Positions 52,361 through 60,774 of a stretch of 64,000 bases of DNA are shown here, piece by piece. Origin of the DNA: Moraxellaceae bacterium AER2_44_116 (GTDB lineage: Bacteria; Pseudomonadota; Gammaproteobacteria; Pseudomonadales; Moraxellaceae); NCBI GenBank assembly GCA_006546595.1, contig VIAD01000002.1, positions 62,001-126,000 on the forward strand, in the 5' to 3' direction. Positions within the stretch are counted from its first letter, which is position 1. Each line of letters starts with the position of its first letter. A program made the position numbers and the translations under genes. The notes beneath the pieces are model-generated. The model ran no database searches and had not been told where the DNA came from. It saw only the letters and a list, made by a program, of their open reading frames with translations.

Positions 52361-52410
52361 CTTCGACTCCGCTCAGCCAGCGTAAAAACGTTCCCTGAAC
52401 AGAGTCGAAG
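52361..52410. repeat. CTTCGACTCCGCTCAG palindromic repeat, copy 2
   Basis: CTTCGACTCCGCTCAG (52361-52376) faces CTGAACAGAGTCGAAG (52395-52410), which has two changes from a perfect palindrome. It lies between the YebC-like and NTF2-like genes. Confidence 0.82.
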
Positions 52411-52432
52411 GGAATAATGTTAGGTGTAGAAA

Positions 52433-52792
52433 ATGTCCGATTTTCAAGCAATAGAAGCCATTGTTAATGTCTATTTCAAAGCCTTGTATGAAGGTGATGC
52501 CGATCGGCTTCTTGATGTTTTTTTGCCAAAAGCTGAGATTTTTGGTTATTACGAAGGCGAGTTAGTGATGCTCAAATTAGCAGAGTACATCAATATTCTA
52601 AAACGTATGTCGCCACCGAATACCATTGGTGAAGATTTTGATATGAAAATCACTCATATTGATCTTGTTGCTGATATTGCTCATGTGAAAACACAGTATC
52701 TTTACCAAGCCTTAAACTACGTCGATTATTTATCTTTACTAAAAATTAATGATGAATGGAAAGTAGTGAATAAAACCTTTCATCATGATTGA
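52433..52792 (+). CDS. NTF2/SnoaL-like protein
   Basis: The 119-aa product has the alpha-plus-beta cone fold pattern of NTF2-like proteins of the lumazine-binding-like group: AIEAIVNVYFKALYEGDADRL at the N-terminus (split: AIVNVYFKAL, EGDADRL), then strands ending KINDEWKVVNKTF. Many members are ketosteroid-isomerase-like but no catalytic residues can be named here. It has no coupled neighbour. Confidence 0.8.
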   Translation: MSDFQAIEAIVNVYFKALYEGDADRLLDVFLPKAEIFGYYEGELVMLKLAEYINILKRMSPPNTIGEDFDMKITHIDLVADIAHVKTQYLYQALNYVDYLSLLKINDEWKVVNKTFHHD

Positions 52793-52829
52793 TCTGTGAA
52801 ATTGACAGCATAAAATGCCGAATTAGCTA

Positions 52830-52858
52830 TTGACCAACAACACTTTGTTAGACATTAT
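52830..52858 (+). promoter_or_regulatory. Candidate promoter of the EamA transporter unit
   Basis: TTGACC (52830-52835) and CATTAT (52853-52858) are 17 bases apart, matching five and four of six consensus bases. Transcription would start near 52866, before the structured leader and about 190 bases before the transporter start. Confidence 0.55.
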
Positions 52859-52865
52859 CAAGCCA

Positions 52866-53008
52866 CTATGAACTTATTTATTTGTCCTTCCGTCCGAGTC
52901 AAGAGTGTGCTGCGAATTGCGGCAGTATGGCACTCGTCTCTATTCTGGCGGTCGGGATAGTTGATTTAAGCCATATACCCTTCAAAGGCCGCTAATAGCG
53001 GCCTTTTT
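52866..53008 (+). ncRNA. Structured leader RNA (possible riboswitch or attenuator)
   Basis: A nested fold is visible: outer helix TTCCGTCCG (52888-52896) with CGGTCGGGA (52949-52957), eight pairs and one mismatch; inner helix GAGTG (52903-52907) with CACTC (52931-52935); apical GCTGC (52909-52913) with GCGGC (52919-52923). A perfect terminator follows, and the transporter gene begins 49 bases after it. GCGGC of the apical stem is also complementary to GCCGC (52988-52992) in the terminator's left arm, so the apical stem and terminator could compete. I do not recognise a known riboswitch class. Confidence 0.45.
52984..53008 (+). terminator. Terminator inside the EamA leader
   Basis: AAAGGCCGCT and AGCGGCCTTT form a perfect 10-bp stem over a 3-nt loop, ending in a run of six T. 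It lies before the EamA gene, not after a gene; the NTF2-like gene ends about 190 bases upstream. It may end transcription of that gene or act as conditional terminator of the leader. Confidence 0.85.
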
Positions 53009-53056
53009 TGTTTTTAGCGTTTGGTTTCGTCAATCATCAATGAAAGGAGAGAAGCG

Positions 53057-53962
53057 GTGGACACAGAACCCCCACAGAGCCAATTAATTAGTCGGTACTT
53101 ATTATTGGTTTTTATTTGGTCAACTACGCCATTGGCGGTGGTATTGAGCATTCGTGAGTTGCATCCCATGTGGTCGTTGGCCATTCGCTTTGCCTTATCT
53201 GCGCCTTTTGCAGGCTTGTGTTTATGGTTAATGAAAGAGTCGTTACCCTTAACGCGCGCAGCACTTAGAAGCTATTTAGCAGGAACATTAAGTTTATTTG
53301 GCGCGATGATTTTTACCTATTTAGGCGCGGCTTATTTGCCATCGAGTTTGATTTCTTTATTGTTTGGTTTAGCTCCGTTAATCGTAGGCTTATTGGCGCA
53401 CGCGGTGTTTCGCACGCAATTATTACGTGCCGAGCAATGGTTCGGTTTGTGTGTCGCGTTTGTAGGTTTATTAGTGATTTTTGGTCATAGTAATAATGAA
53501 GCCCATCCACAAGGTTTAGGTATTTTGTATGTGATGATTGGCGTAAGTTGTTATGTCGGCTCGGTTTTTTGGTTAAAACATGAAGATTCAGGCATTCATC
53601 CATTGGCGCAAACCACAGGGGCTTTGATTTTATCAGCACTGGCGATGGCATTTGTCTTGCCTTTTTATTGGGACAAAATGCCAACGCAGATGCCTAATAT
53701 CGTCACGATTAGCGCAATTATATATAGCGTGATGATGGCTTCAGTTGTGGCGATGTTTTGCTATTTTTATTTGGTTCAACATCTTCGCCCTGCGACAGTT
53801 TCTCTGACGACGATGCTAACGCCTGTCTTGGCATTGGTTTGGGGCTTTTGGCTCAATAACGAACGTTTTACTCAGTTTACGTGGATAGGCATGACCGCGA
53901 TTATGATGGGCTTAATAGCCTATTTTGTCCGAGATATAAACGTATTGTGGCAAAAAGCCTAA
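53057..53962 (+). CDS. EamA/DMT family transporter
   Basis: The start is the GTG at 53057 with AAGGAG at good spacing; it gives 301 aa. Ten membrane helices arranged as two EamA repeats are visible, e.g. LLLVFIWSTTPLAVVLSIREL at helix 1 (split: FIWSTTPLAV) and ATVSLTTMLTPVLALVWGF (split: TVSLTTMLTPV) in the second repeat. DMT exporters carry amino acids, nucleosides or other small metabolites; the substrate is unknown. The structured leader upstream suggests ligand-controlled expression. Confidence 0.87.
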   Translation: MDTEPPQSQLISRYLLLVFIWSTTPLAVVLSIRELHPMWSLAIRFALSAPFAGLCLWLMKESLPLTRAALRSYLAGTLSLFGAMIFTYLGAAYLPSSLISLLFGLAPLIVGLLAHAVFRTQLLRAEQWFGLCVAFVGLLVIFGHSNNEAHPQGLGILYVMIGVSCYVGSVFWLKHEDSGIHPLAQTTGALILSALAMAFVLPFYWDKMPTQMPNIVTISAIIYSVMMASVVAMFCYFYLVQHLRPATVSLTTMLTPVLALVWGFWLNNERFTQFTWIGMTAIMMGLIAYFVRDINVLWQKA

Positions 53963-53979
53963 GCATTCAGGCATGATCG

Positions 53980-54002
53980 AAGGGTGGTCTCCACCCTTTT
54001 TT
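53980..54002 (+). terminator. Terminator of the EamA transporter gene
   Basis: AAGGGTGG (53980-53987) pairs perfectly with CCACCCTT (53991-53998) over a 3-nt loop, followed by T residues to 54002. It lies 17 bases after the transporter stop. Confidence 0.85.
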
Positions 54003-54152
54003 AGGGCGATTAATTTCTACTTATCGTATGAATACCACCGTTGAGAAGATTGACGTGAATCAATTATGACGACTCTTTCATAATTTCATCTAAAATGTTA
54101 AAACGATCACAGTATTATGGATAGTTATAAAAAATAGCGACAGGATTGTTCG

Positions 54153-54212
54153 ATGTGGCATTGGGTATTAGCAGCTTTTTATTTGATTGGCAATTATGAC
54201 AACACGTACTAA
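54153..54212 (+). CDS. Possible 19-residue hydrophobic leader peptide
   Basis: A short frame opens with an ATG after AGGA at correct spacing, codes for 19 residues (MWHWVLAAFYLIGNYDNTY) and ends with TAA at 54210-54212. It overlaps the start of the PilZ-like gene at 54196 in another frame by 17 bases. It may couple translation of that gene or be a small membrane peptide. No homologue is known to me. Confidence 0.35.
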   Translation: MWHWVLAAFYLIGNYDNTY

Positions 54213-55950
54213 TCGTTTAGACCTGTCGCTACCCGCACGCGATAGAGCACATTTGACCCTCGTTAAGCATAACAAAGCACAAATGCAGTTGTGGGTTAAC
54301 GGTTTGCCGATTATGAATGCCTCAGAATGTGGCAAACAACTGTATCAAACCATTAGTGAGTTAGTCAGTCTGCATATTGAGGAAGACTTACGTTTTGAAT
54401 TATTAGAAGTTCTGCAACCTACGATCCGAAATTTAATCACGGCACTCGAAAAACATACCTTAAATCAACCGTTGTTATTAGCGATTCAAGGACGACGAGT
54501 TTTTGCACTCATTTTGGCCTTACGTCGGCAATTGGCATTAAATTATAAAGCGATAGCCACCGAAACGTTGCGTAAATTACAAGGCCGTGTCGGTTTTATG
54601 GATTTTGGACGCAAGGGCGCACAATTATTAGCGGCGACCGCCATTCAGCGCATGATGGCAGAATTACAATGTTATCTGTTGGATTGCTTTCGTCAATATG
54701 AAGAAACACCCGCAGGTATTTGGACAGACCTACACCGATTGATACGGGTAGCAGAAGGACAAGGCTTAGCTGACATTGCCATAAAAGCAGGGTTAAATCA
54801 GCAAGACAGCACCAGTATTCGCCAAACGTATTTGGCAACAGTATTGTTGTCCGCCAGCCAAACACACAAACTACGCCCATCAGAAATGGAATTGGTCTAT
54901 CAACATAGTCAAGAGTTAGCAGCATTGCTCACCTTAAATACAACCGCAAAAGGCAGTTTATTGGTGTGTAATTTGGATGATAGTTCACCCCAATATCATC
55001 ATTTAATCACAACGAGTTATGAAAGTTGGTATGTGCATAGTCAGGCATTGGCAGAGCATTTTGAAATGCAAATAAGTCAAGCCGTACCCACTCCTTTACC
55101 TTTAAGTTTGCTCACACATTTATATGAAACATGGCGAGCCGCGAGAGAGCGCATGTTTGAGCGCACCGTATGTCATAAAAATATTTTGTTATGTGTGGGT
55201 ATGTCTTCTGCGCATTATTATGTCGGTGGGCAAACGCCCTTTAAAATAGTGGTCAAAGGCGAAGAAAAAGTAGAAGAGGTCAAACAACCCGCCTTTTTAT
55301 TTGGTTTAGAAGAAGACAAAGTTGTTGAGGAACAACCCGACGCGTGGCAAGTGTGTTATGGCACCGTCAAAGGTATTGACCAAGAAACAGACGAGGATGC
55401 ACAACAGCCTGTCGTTCCGACCATGACCTATATGCCTTATCGGGTCACAGCAGTCAATCGTTGCCCCGCAGGTTATGGCATTGTTTGGGCGGAAACACCA
55501 CCACCCACGTTACGGGTTGGCGAAATTATTGGGATGAGCGAAAAACGTGGCGAAGGTTGGGGGGTCGGTGTTTTACACTGGTTGCGGCAAACTTCAAATA
55601 AAACCTTTGAGGCGGGAGTTGAACTCTTAGATGCACATCCCAAACCATGTGGTGTTTGTTTGATTAAAAATGGTAAACCCACCAGTGATTATATGCGTGG
55701 ATTTTTGATTCCTGAAATGGAGGCTTTAGAGCGTCCTGCCACGTTAATTACCATTAACTCAGGTTTAACCACTCATAGTACGGTGCAAATCAGTATTAAC
55801 GGTCAGGAAGTCATGGCACAGTTAACAAAGCAAGTGTTAGCAACACAGAGTCTCAGTCAATTTGAGTTTGCTTTGCTGAGCGATAAGGCAAAGGACGATG
55901 ACGATGATGACGAGTTTAATAGTACGGCAAAAATGTGGGCGAAATTGTAG
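54196..55950 (+). CDS. PilZ-like, probable c-di-GMP-binding protein
   Basis: The ATG at 54196 gives 584 aa; an earlier TTG is possible. The first 350 residues are mostly helical without clear membrane parts. A PilZ-like barrel is suggested by residues about 420-500: an arginine-containing YRVTAVNR, then NRCPAGYGI (a variant of the [DN]xSxxG motif with C for S) and WGVGVLHWLRQT-FEAGVELL strand order. The C-terminus has a run of Asp. The protein may read the c-di-GMP signal controlled by the enzymes at 19074 and 47228. Not firmly identified. Confidence 0.5.
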   Translation: MTTRTNRLDLSLPARDRAHLTLVKHNKAQMQLWVNGLPIMNASECGKQLYQTISELVSLHIEEDLRFELLEVLQPTIRNLITALEKHTLNQPLLLAIQGRRVFALILALRRQLALNYKAIATETLRKLQGRVGFMDFGRKGAQLLAATAIQRMMAELQCYLLDCFRQYEETPAGIWTDLHRLIRVAEGQGLADIAIKAGLNQQDSTSIRQTYLATVLLSASQTHKLRPSEMELVYQHSQELAALLTLNTTAKGSLLVCNLDDSSPQYHHLITTSYESWYVHSQALAEHFEMQISQAVPTPLPLSLLTHLYETWRAARERMFERTVCHKNILLCVGMSSAHYYVGGQTPFKIVVKGEEKVEEVKQPAFLFGLEEDKVVEEQPDAWQVCYGTVKGIDQETDEDAQQPVVPTMTYMPYRVTAVNRCPAGYGIVWAETPPPTLRVGEIIGMSEKRGEGWGVGVLHWLRQTSNKTFEAGVELLDAHPKPCGVCLIKNGKPTSDYMRGFLIPEMEALERPATLITINSGLTTHSTVQISINGQEVMAQLTKQVLATQSLSQFEFALLSDKAKDDDDDDEFNSTAKMWAKL

Positions 55951-56007
55951 GGTTTATTGATGCTTTGAAATTTTTGGTGATTTTTACCAAAATACTCGTA
56001 AAAGGGG

Positions 56008-56073
56008 CTTCGACTCCGCTCAGCCACCGCGACTTCGCTCAGCCAACTAAACGTCCCCTGAGCAGAGTCGAAG
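56008..56073. repeat. CTTCGACTCCGCTCAG palindromic repeat, copy 3
   Basis: CTTCGACTCCGCTCAG (56008-56023) pairs with CTGAGCAGAGTCGAAG (56058-56073) with one change. An extra GACTTCGCTCAG in the loop looks like a partial duplicate of the left arm. It lies between the PilZ-like and AraC genes, which converge. Confidence 0.82.
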
Positions 56074-56090
56074 GGGGGGCAATAACCTAA

Positions 56091-57110
56091 TTAATCTGTA
56101 CTGAGCCGATAGTGGCTAGGCGTATCACCCGTCCATTTCTTGAAGGCACGGGTAAAGTTAGCCGCATCGGTATAACCCAAATGTTGCGCGACTTGTTCGA
56201 TCGTTAAATTGGTATTTTGAATCAGCTTAATTGCATCGCGCTTACGGGCTTCATCTAACAATTGTTGATAGCCTAAACCGACTTGTTGTAGCCGACGTTT
56301 TAGCGTGCGCGAAGACATAAATAAACGTTCGGCAACGGCTTCTAAATGTAAATATTGCCCTTGACTCTGACTGAGTATCGCCCGAACTTGTGCCGCTAAA
56401 TCATCATGTTTTTCAAATAAGGCCAGTTCACGTTCGCACTGTTCAACGGCTAATTGCGCGGCAACAGGATCAGCCATGACTAAGGCTTGTTCTAAAAATT
56501 CACGGGGAAAACGTAATTGATTGGCGGCTCGATTAAAGAAAATCGGCGGTAGGCGATCTTTAATCGCGGCATAATAACTGGGCTCAGGAAAGTCAAAATG
56601 AATTTCACCTGATTGTAAGCCGTTGCCCGTAATAAAACTGCCTGCACGCGCTAAACTTAACAATAAACTTTCAAAAACGAATTGTCTTAAGATGCCAACA
56701 GGATGATTGGTGCTGGCTTCAACAATGGCAAAATCGCCGTCAACAGATAGGCGAAAACTCATTAATACGGTACGTAACCGCACGAAACGTTCAGCGAGTT
56801 TAATGGCTTCAGCTAGGTTGGCGCAGCTCATCACGCCATAGCCTAAAAATCCATGTGAAGTGACGGGAGTTCGTAAACCAACTTCATAACCGAGGGCAGG
56901 GTCTTTACTCAAATAAAAGCTATTCATGAGAATAAACAAAAATTGAGCGGGAGTGATGCGATGATCGGGCTTATCAAACACACTGTCGGCTAAGCCTGAG
57001 CCTGCTAACACTTCCGTTCGACCAAAGCCTTTTTCCGCCATAATATTTAACAATACACGCGGATAAGCGATGGGGATGGCGGGTTTGTTCGGGTCGAGGT
57101 CGTTTTTCAT
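56091..57110 (-). CDS. AraC-family transcriptional regulator
   Basis: The ATG at 57110 gives 339 aa. The N-terminal 210 residues resemble the arabinose-binding-like effector domain of the OruR/ArgR-like AraC subgroup (YPRVLLNIMAEKG, then TPVTSHGFLGYGVMSC). The C-terminal 100 residues form the double helix-turn-helix AraC DNA-binding domain (VAERLFMSSRTLKRRLQ and IEQVAQHLGYTDAANFTRAFKKWTG, split: QHLGYTDAANF, RAFKKWTG). The target genes and effector are unknown. A 13-bp palindrome lies upstream. Confidence 0.87.
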   Translation of the reverse strand: MKNDLDPNKPAIPIAYPRVLLNIMAEKGFGRTEVLAGSGLADSVFDKPDHRITPAQFLFILMNSFYLSKDPALGYEVGLRTPVTSHGFLGYGVMSCANLAEAIKLAERFVRLRTVLMSFRLSVDGDFAIVEASTNHPVGILRQFVFESLLLSLARAGSFITGNGLQSGEIHFDFPEPSYYAAIKDRLPPIFFNRAANQLRFPREFLEQALVMADPVAAQLAVEQCERELALFEKHDDLAAQVRAILSQSQGQYLHLEAVAERLFMSSRTLKRRLQQVGLGYQQLLDEARKRDAIKLIQNTNLTIEQVAQHLGYTDAANFTRAFKKWTGDTPSHYRLSTD

Positions 57111-57136
57111 CAAAGATTCTTTTGCGTCGTTTATGT

Positions 57137-57172
57137 GCGAGTAAACACCCTAAAATAAAGGTGTTTACTCGC
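57137..57172. promoter_or_regulatory. 13-bp perfect palindrome between yheV and the AraC gene
   Basis: GCGAGTAAACACC (57137-57149) and GGTGTTTACTCGC (57160-57172) form a perfect 13-bp inverted repeat. On the minus strand this is after yheV and 27 bases before the AraC start. No T tract follows, so it is either a factor-dependent end of the prlC-yheV unit or an operator of the AraC gene. Confidence 0.5.
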
Positions 57173-57183
57173 AACAGTTTAAC

Positions 57184-57393
57184 TTACTTAAACTTCACCA
57201 TCTGCACCATATCCGCAGGCTCAGTCTGTGGATGCTCGGCCGCCATCACTTCATCAGGTTTGTCTTCGTGGTAGCCGCAACTGACACACTCTACCCATTC
57301 CTGCTCAGTTTCGCTGTCTTTGCACCAACGAATGACATCTTGCTGTTGGCATTTTTTACAGCTTGCCCCAGCAATAAAGCGTTTTTTAATCAT
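57184..57393 (-). CDS. yheV: YheV-like zinc-ribbon protein
   Basis: The 69-aa product matches the DUF2387/YheV family: MIKKRFIAGASCKKCQQQD at the start and ECVSCGYHE in the middle. The CxxC pairs (CKKC and CVSC) should bind zinc. The function is not established. It overlaps the end of prlC by four bases (ATGA), an association common in Pseudomonadales, so it is probably co-expressed with it. Confidence 0.9.
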   Translation of the reverse strand: MIKKRFIAGASCKKCQQQDVIRWCKDSETEQEWVECVSCGYHEDKPDEVMAAEHPQTEPADMVQMVKFK

Positions 57394-59423
57394 GCGCTTG
57401 TGGTCTCTTCTAAGCCAGAATGACGCAGTAAGGCATCAATGCTCGGTTCACGGCCTCTAAATGCCGTAAATAACGCTAATGCTGGCTCGCTGCCACCTTT
57501 TGCCAAGACTTGCTGACGGAAGTCTAAACCTGTGGCGCGATTAAAAATACCTTCATTTTCAAAGCGCGAAAAAGCATCGCTTGATAACACTTCTGCCCAT
57601 TTATAGCTGTAGTAACCTGCGGCATAACCGCCTGCAAAAATATGGCTAAACCCATGTTGAAAGCGATTAAAGGCAGGCGGTGGCATGACACTCACTGCTT
57701 GGCGCACACGGTCGATTTCGGCTTGGATGCCGTCAATTTTGAGTGGTGCTTGACTATGAATCGCCATATCAAACAACGAAAACTCTAATTGGCGTAAGGT
57801 CTGTAAGCCAGATTGAAAGTTTTTGGCGGCCAATAAACTATCTAATAAATCTTGGGGTAAGGGGGCTTGAGTGTCGATATGTGCAGTCATTAAATTCAGC
57901 GCATCGTTTTCCCAGCACCAATGTTCCATAAATTGACTCGGTAACTCAACGGCATCCCATGAGACACCATGAATGCCGCCAACTGCACTAATATCAATTT
58001 GTGTCAGCATGTGGTGTAAGCCGTGGCCAAACTCATGGAATAACGTCACGACTTCATCATGGGTCAGTAGCGCAGGTTGATTGCCCACAGGCGGATTAAA
58101 ATTACAGGTTAAGAACGCAATGGGTAATTGTAGCGAACCATCGGCTAAATAACGACGCGAGCGGCAATTACTCATCCATGCACCACCGCGTTTATTGGCG
58201 CGGGCATAGGGGTCTAAATAAAAACTCGCTAAGGCTTGACCGTTTTCTTTGATTTCGTAATAGGTCACACCATCCGCCCAAACTTCAGTATCAATCGCTT
58301 GAATTTCAATGCCATAGAGTTTTTCGACAATCGCAAACAAACCGCTAATCACTTTTGGTGCAGGAAAATAAGCGCGTAAGGTTTCTTGTGACAAGTTGTG
58401 TTTTTGCTGTTTCAGTTTTTCCGAGGCGTAACTGCTATCCCACGGTTTTAAATCATCAATGCCTAAGGTTGCAGCAAAAGCGCGTAATTCGGCTAAGTCT
58501 TTTTCGGCGGCAGGTTTAGCACGCACGGCGAGTTCTTGTAAAAACTGCATCACCACGTCAACAGACGAAGCCATTTTTGGCACTAAAGATAATTCGGCGT
58601 AATGTTGATAGCCCAATAACTGCGCTTGCTCATACCGTAAGGCTAAAATTTCTTCCATTAATACCGAGTTGTCAAACTTGCCGTCGTTGCTGAGTTCTGA
58701 GGCGCGTGTGCAATACGCGGTATAGACAGTTTCACGCAGTTGACGGTTATCGGCATACATCATTACCGCTAAATAAGCAGGTGCATCTAAGGTGACAATA
58801 TGGCCTGTTAAGCGCCGTTGTTGCGCTAATTGCGCCAATAAACCTTGATTTGCTTCAGGAATGCCTGCTAACTCTTCTGGTGATAGTTCTTTGTGCCATG
58901 CTTGAGTCGCATCCAGCAAGTTATCGGCAAATTTGGCGCAAATCGCCGACAATCGCTCCTCAATGGCGGCAAAGCGTTGTTTTTGTTCAGTCGGTAATGC
59001 CACGCCACTGAGTTTGAAATCGCGAAGCGCGTTGTTAATGGTTTGTTGTTGTGCTTGGTTCAGTTGGGCAAACTCGTTGCTATCGGCCAACGTTTGATAG
59101 CTGTTGTACAAATCACTATTTTGACCCAGTTCGGTATAGTAAGCCGAGATTTTCGCTAAACAGCCATTGTAAGCTTCGCGCCATGCAGGACTATTGGTCA
59201 CAGCATTTAAATGACTGACAATCGACCATGCTTTACTTAAATTGTCGTCCAGTTCTTCTAATTGAGCAGGTAAAGACCGCCATGTTGGTGAGGTTTGATG
59301 GGCGAGTGCAGCAATCGTTTCTCGATTTTGTGCCAATAGTTGTTCAATGGTTGGCGCAACTAATTCAGGCGTGATGTTTGAAAACGCAGGTAATGATGAA
59401 TTGTTTAACAAGGGGTTTAACAT
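57390..59423 (-). CDS. prlC: Oligopeptidase A
   Basis: PrlC is an M3-family zinc metallopeptidase that degrades cytoplasmic oligopeptides, such as cleaved signal peptides. The ATG at 59423 with GAGGAAT upstream gives 677 aa; an upstream start would add five residues. The zinc motif HEFGH is in the segment VVTLFHEFGHGLHHML near 460; the third ligand lies in the VELPSQFMEHWCW region (E in PSQFMEHW). Length and ends are as expected. yheV follows with a 4-base overlap. A CRP-like site lies 68 bases upstream. Confidence 0.95.
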   Translation of the reverse strand: MLNPLLNNSSLPAFSNITPELVAPTIEQLLAQNRETIAALAHQTSPTWRSLPAQLEELDDNLSKAWSIVSHLNAVTNSPAWREAYNGCLAKISAYYTELGQNSDLYNSYQTLADSNEFAQLNQAQQQTINNALRDFKLSGVALPTEQKQRFAAIEERLSAICAKFADNLLDATQAWHKELSPEELAGIPEANQGLLAQLAQQRRLTGHIVTLDAPAYLAVMMYADNRQLRETVYTAYCTRASELSNDGKFDNSVLMEEILALRYEQAQLLGYQHYAELSLVPKMASSVDVVMQFLQELAVRAKPAAEKDLAELRAFAATLGIDDLKPWDSSYASEKLKQQKHNLSQETLRAYFPAPKVISGLFAIVEKLYGIEIQAIDTEVWADGVTYYEIKENGQALASFYLDPYARANKRGGAWMSNCRSRRYLADGSLQLPIAFLTCNFNPPVGNQPALLTHDEVVTLFHEFGHGLHHMLTQIDISAVGGIHGVSWDAVELPSQFMEHWCWENDALNLMTAHIDTQAPLPQDLLDSLLAAKNFQSGLQTLRQLEFSLFDMAIHSQAPLKIDGIQAEIDRVRQAVSVMPPPAFNRFQHGFSHIFAGGYAAGYYSYKWAEVLSSDAFSRFENEGIFNRATGLDFRQQVLAKGGSEPALALFTAFRGREPSIDALLRHSGLEETTSA

Positions 59424-59490
59424 AAAAATATTCCTCAAAGCATTGCCATAGCTTAACGCTTAATTAGACATTCGCAAAGTGAGACTGTTT

Positions 59491-59506
59491 TGTGATGTAT
59501 ATCACA
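59491..59506. promoter_or_regulatory. Perfect CRP/Vfr-like site upstream of prlC
   Basis: TGTGATGTATATCACA (59491-59506) is a perfect match to TGTGA-N6-TCACA, the core of the CRP binding site. It lies 68 bases before the prlC start on the minus strand, within range for regulation by a cAMP receptor protein of the Vfr type. Such a match can also arise by chance. Confidence 0.55.
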
Positions 59507-59777
59507 TTATCTTGATCATTTTCCTAGCATTTGTTTTTATGTAGAGTTGATTTATAGTAAATTATCAGGGCAAAAAAGAGATTGAGAACCTCTGTATGCA
59601 CGATAAAGGCAAGGGTTGCATTTAATAGTTATAAGCACAAATCCTCGGGTGATGGTTGAAGCTGATAATGTTAGAGTTGCCCAAGCTGGTATCAACTTTA
59701 TACAGTTATCGTGTTTGGTGGCTGTTTAAATGACACTCCCCCATGGCCGTTATCGGCCGTGGGGTGTTCTTAACGCC
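59507..59777. other. Intergenic region with strong hairpin at its end
   Basis: No convincing gene is seen between the CRP-like site and the Dyp peroxidase gene; a 25-codon open frame at 59651-59728 has no ribosome site. A strong hairpin (CCCCATGGCCG, 59739-59749, with CGGCCGTGGGG, 59754-59764, loop TTAT, one G-T pair) lies right after the Dyp gene's end and may serve as its terminator, without a T tract. Confidence 0.4.
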
Positions 59778-60656
59778 TTATTTGATGGCTGTAAAATTTA
59801 AACGCCCATTTTTAAGCGGCGGACACCAAAAATACGCGCCAGTGATTGGCCGAGTAAACTGAAATAAGCTGTCAGTAATACTATCTTCTAAACCCACCAT
59901 GCGTCGTAATTGTGCTGCAAAACCTTGCAGTGAATGGCCAAACGACACAAACACTAAGCCTCCACGTTGACCTTCACTCCACGACATTGACCGACGAACA
60001 ACAAAGGCTTCAGGGCTAAAACTTTCTTGAGCAGTACGTTTAACGTGTGCTGACTTAGGGGCATCGTCTAACTCTTCATTGTCAGAGCGGCGGCGACCCA
60101 TCATATTGTCTTGGGCTTCGCCGGACATAGCTTTGAATGTCGTCATATCATGTAACCACTGTTGTACCGCAACAAAGCTACCACCATCTAAACCTTCACC
60201 TTGATTGCTGACAATAGCCGCAGCAATGGCAGCATCATCGACAGGATTTTCTGTGCCATCTTCATAACCAGTTAAATCTCGACCCTGTTGATGACAAAAG
60301 CCATCAATAATACTCACGCATTCAAAGGCTTGCGCTAAGGAATCAATTAGCGATTGACTACGAAGTAACAACTCGCCGCGCTCATCGCCACGCAACCAAC
60401 ACCATAAATCGGCAGGGGTAGAGGGAATCTGAATACCTGCATTGGTATAACTGGGAAAATTCGGTAGAGCGGGTTTAGTGATAGCCAACTGCAACAATAA
60501 CGCTTTGCCTATACCAACGACGAGCTTTTCGCCATCGGCTAATTCATTTAAAGCGCGTAGTGCTGCTTGAATGTCACATTGATGTTTCGCTCGAAACGTT
60601 AAATAGCGCGAGGCTGGCGGAACGGGGGCAAGGATGCCTTGTTGAGAGAGAGTCAT
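59778..60656 (-). CDS. Dyp-type heme peroxidase
   Basis: The 292-aa product is a dye-decolorizing peroxidase, close to YfeX-like proteins and without a signal peptide, so cytoplasmic. Expected residues are present: GYEDG with the catalytic D133, the proximal heme histidine H204 in KSAHVKR, and the distal arginine R221 or R222 in VVRRSMSW. It should use H2O2 to oxidise dyes or other aromatic substrates. It diverges from the SDR gene. Confidence 0.93.
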   Translation of the reverse strand: MTLSQQGILAPVPPASRYLTFRAKHQCDIQAALRALNELADGEKLVVGIGKALLLQLAITKPALPNFPSYTNAGIQIPSTPADLWCWLRGDERGELLLRSQSLIDSLAQAFECVSIIDGFCHQQGRDLTGYEDGTENPVDDAAIAAAIVSNQGEGLDGGSFVAVQQWLHDMTTFKAMSGEAQDNMMGRRRSDNEELDDAPKSAHVKRTAQESFSPEAFVVRRSMSWSEGQRGGLVFVSFGHSLQGFAAQLRRMVGLEDSITDSLFQFTRPITGAYFWCPPLKNGRLNFTAIK

Positions 60657-60774
60657 AGGAATAAATCCATCTATAAGTGTTAGCTAATTGTTAGAACATG
60701 GTATGTGGTTTTTTATGGGGGTGTCAGTACGAAGAAGCAATAATGGACAGAAAAATAATTAGCCACTCATCGGA

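Noticed and set aside
51508..56073. CRISPR array from the repeated CTTCGACTCCGCTCAG units
   Set aside because: Copies are hundreds to thousands of bases apart with genes between them, are palindromic and have no cas genes.
59651..59728. 25-codon open frame upstream of the Dyp gene end
   Set aside because: No ribosome site or recognisable peptide character; likely chance.
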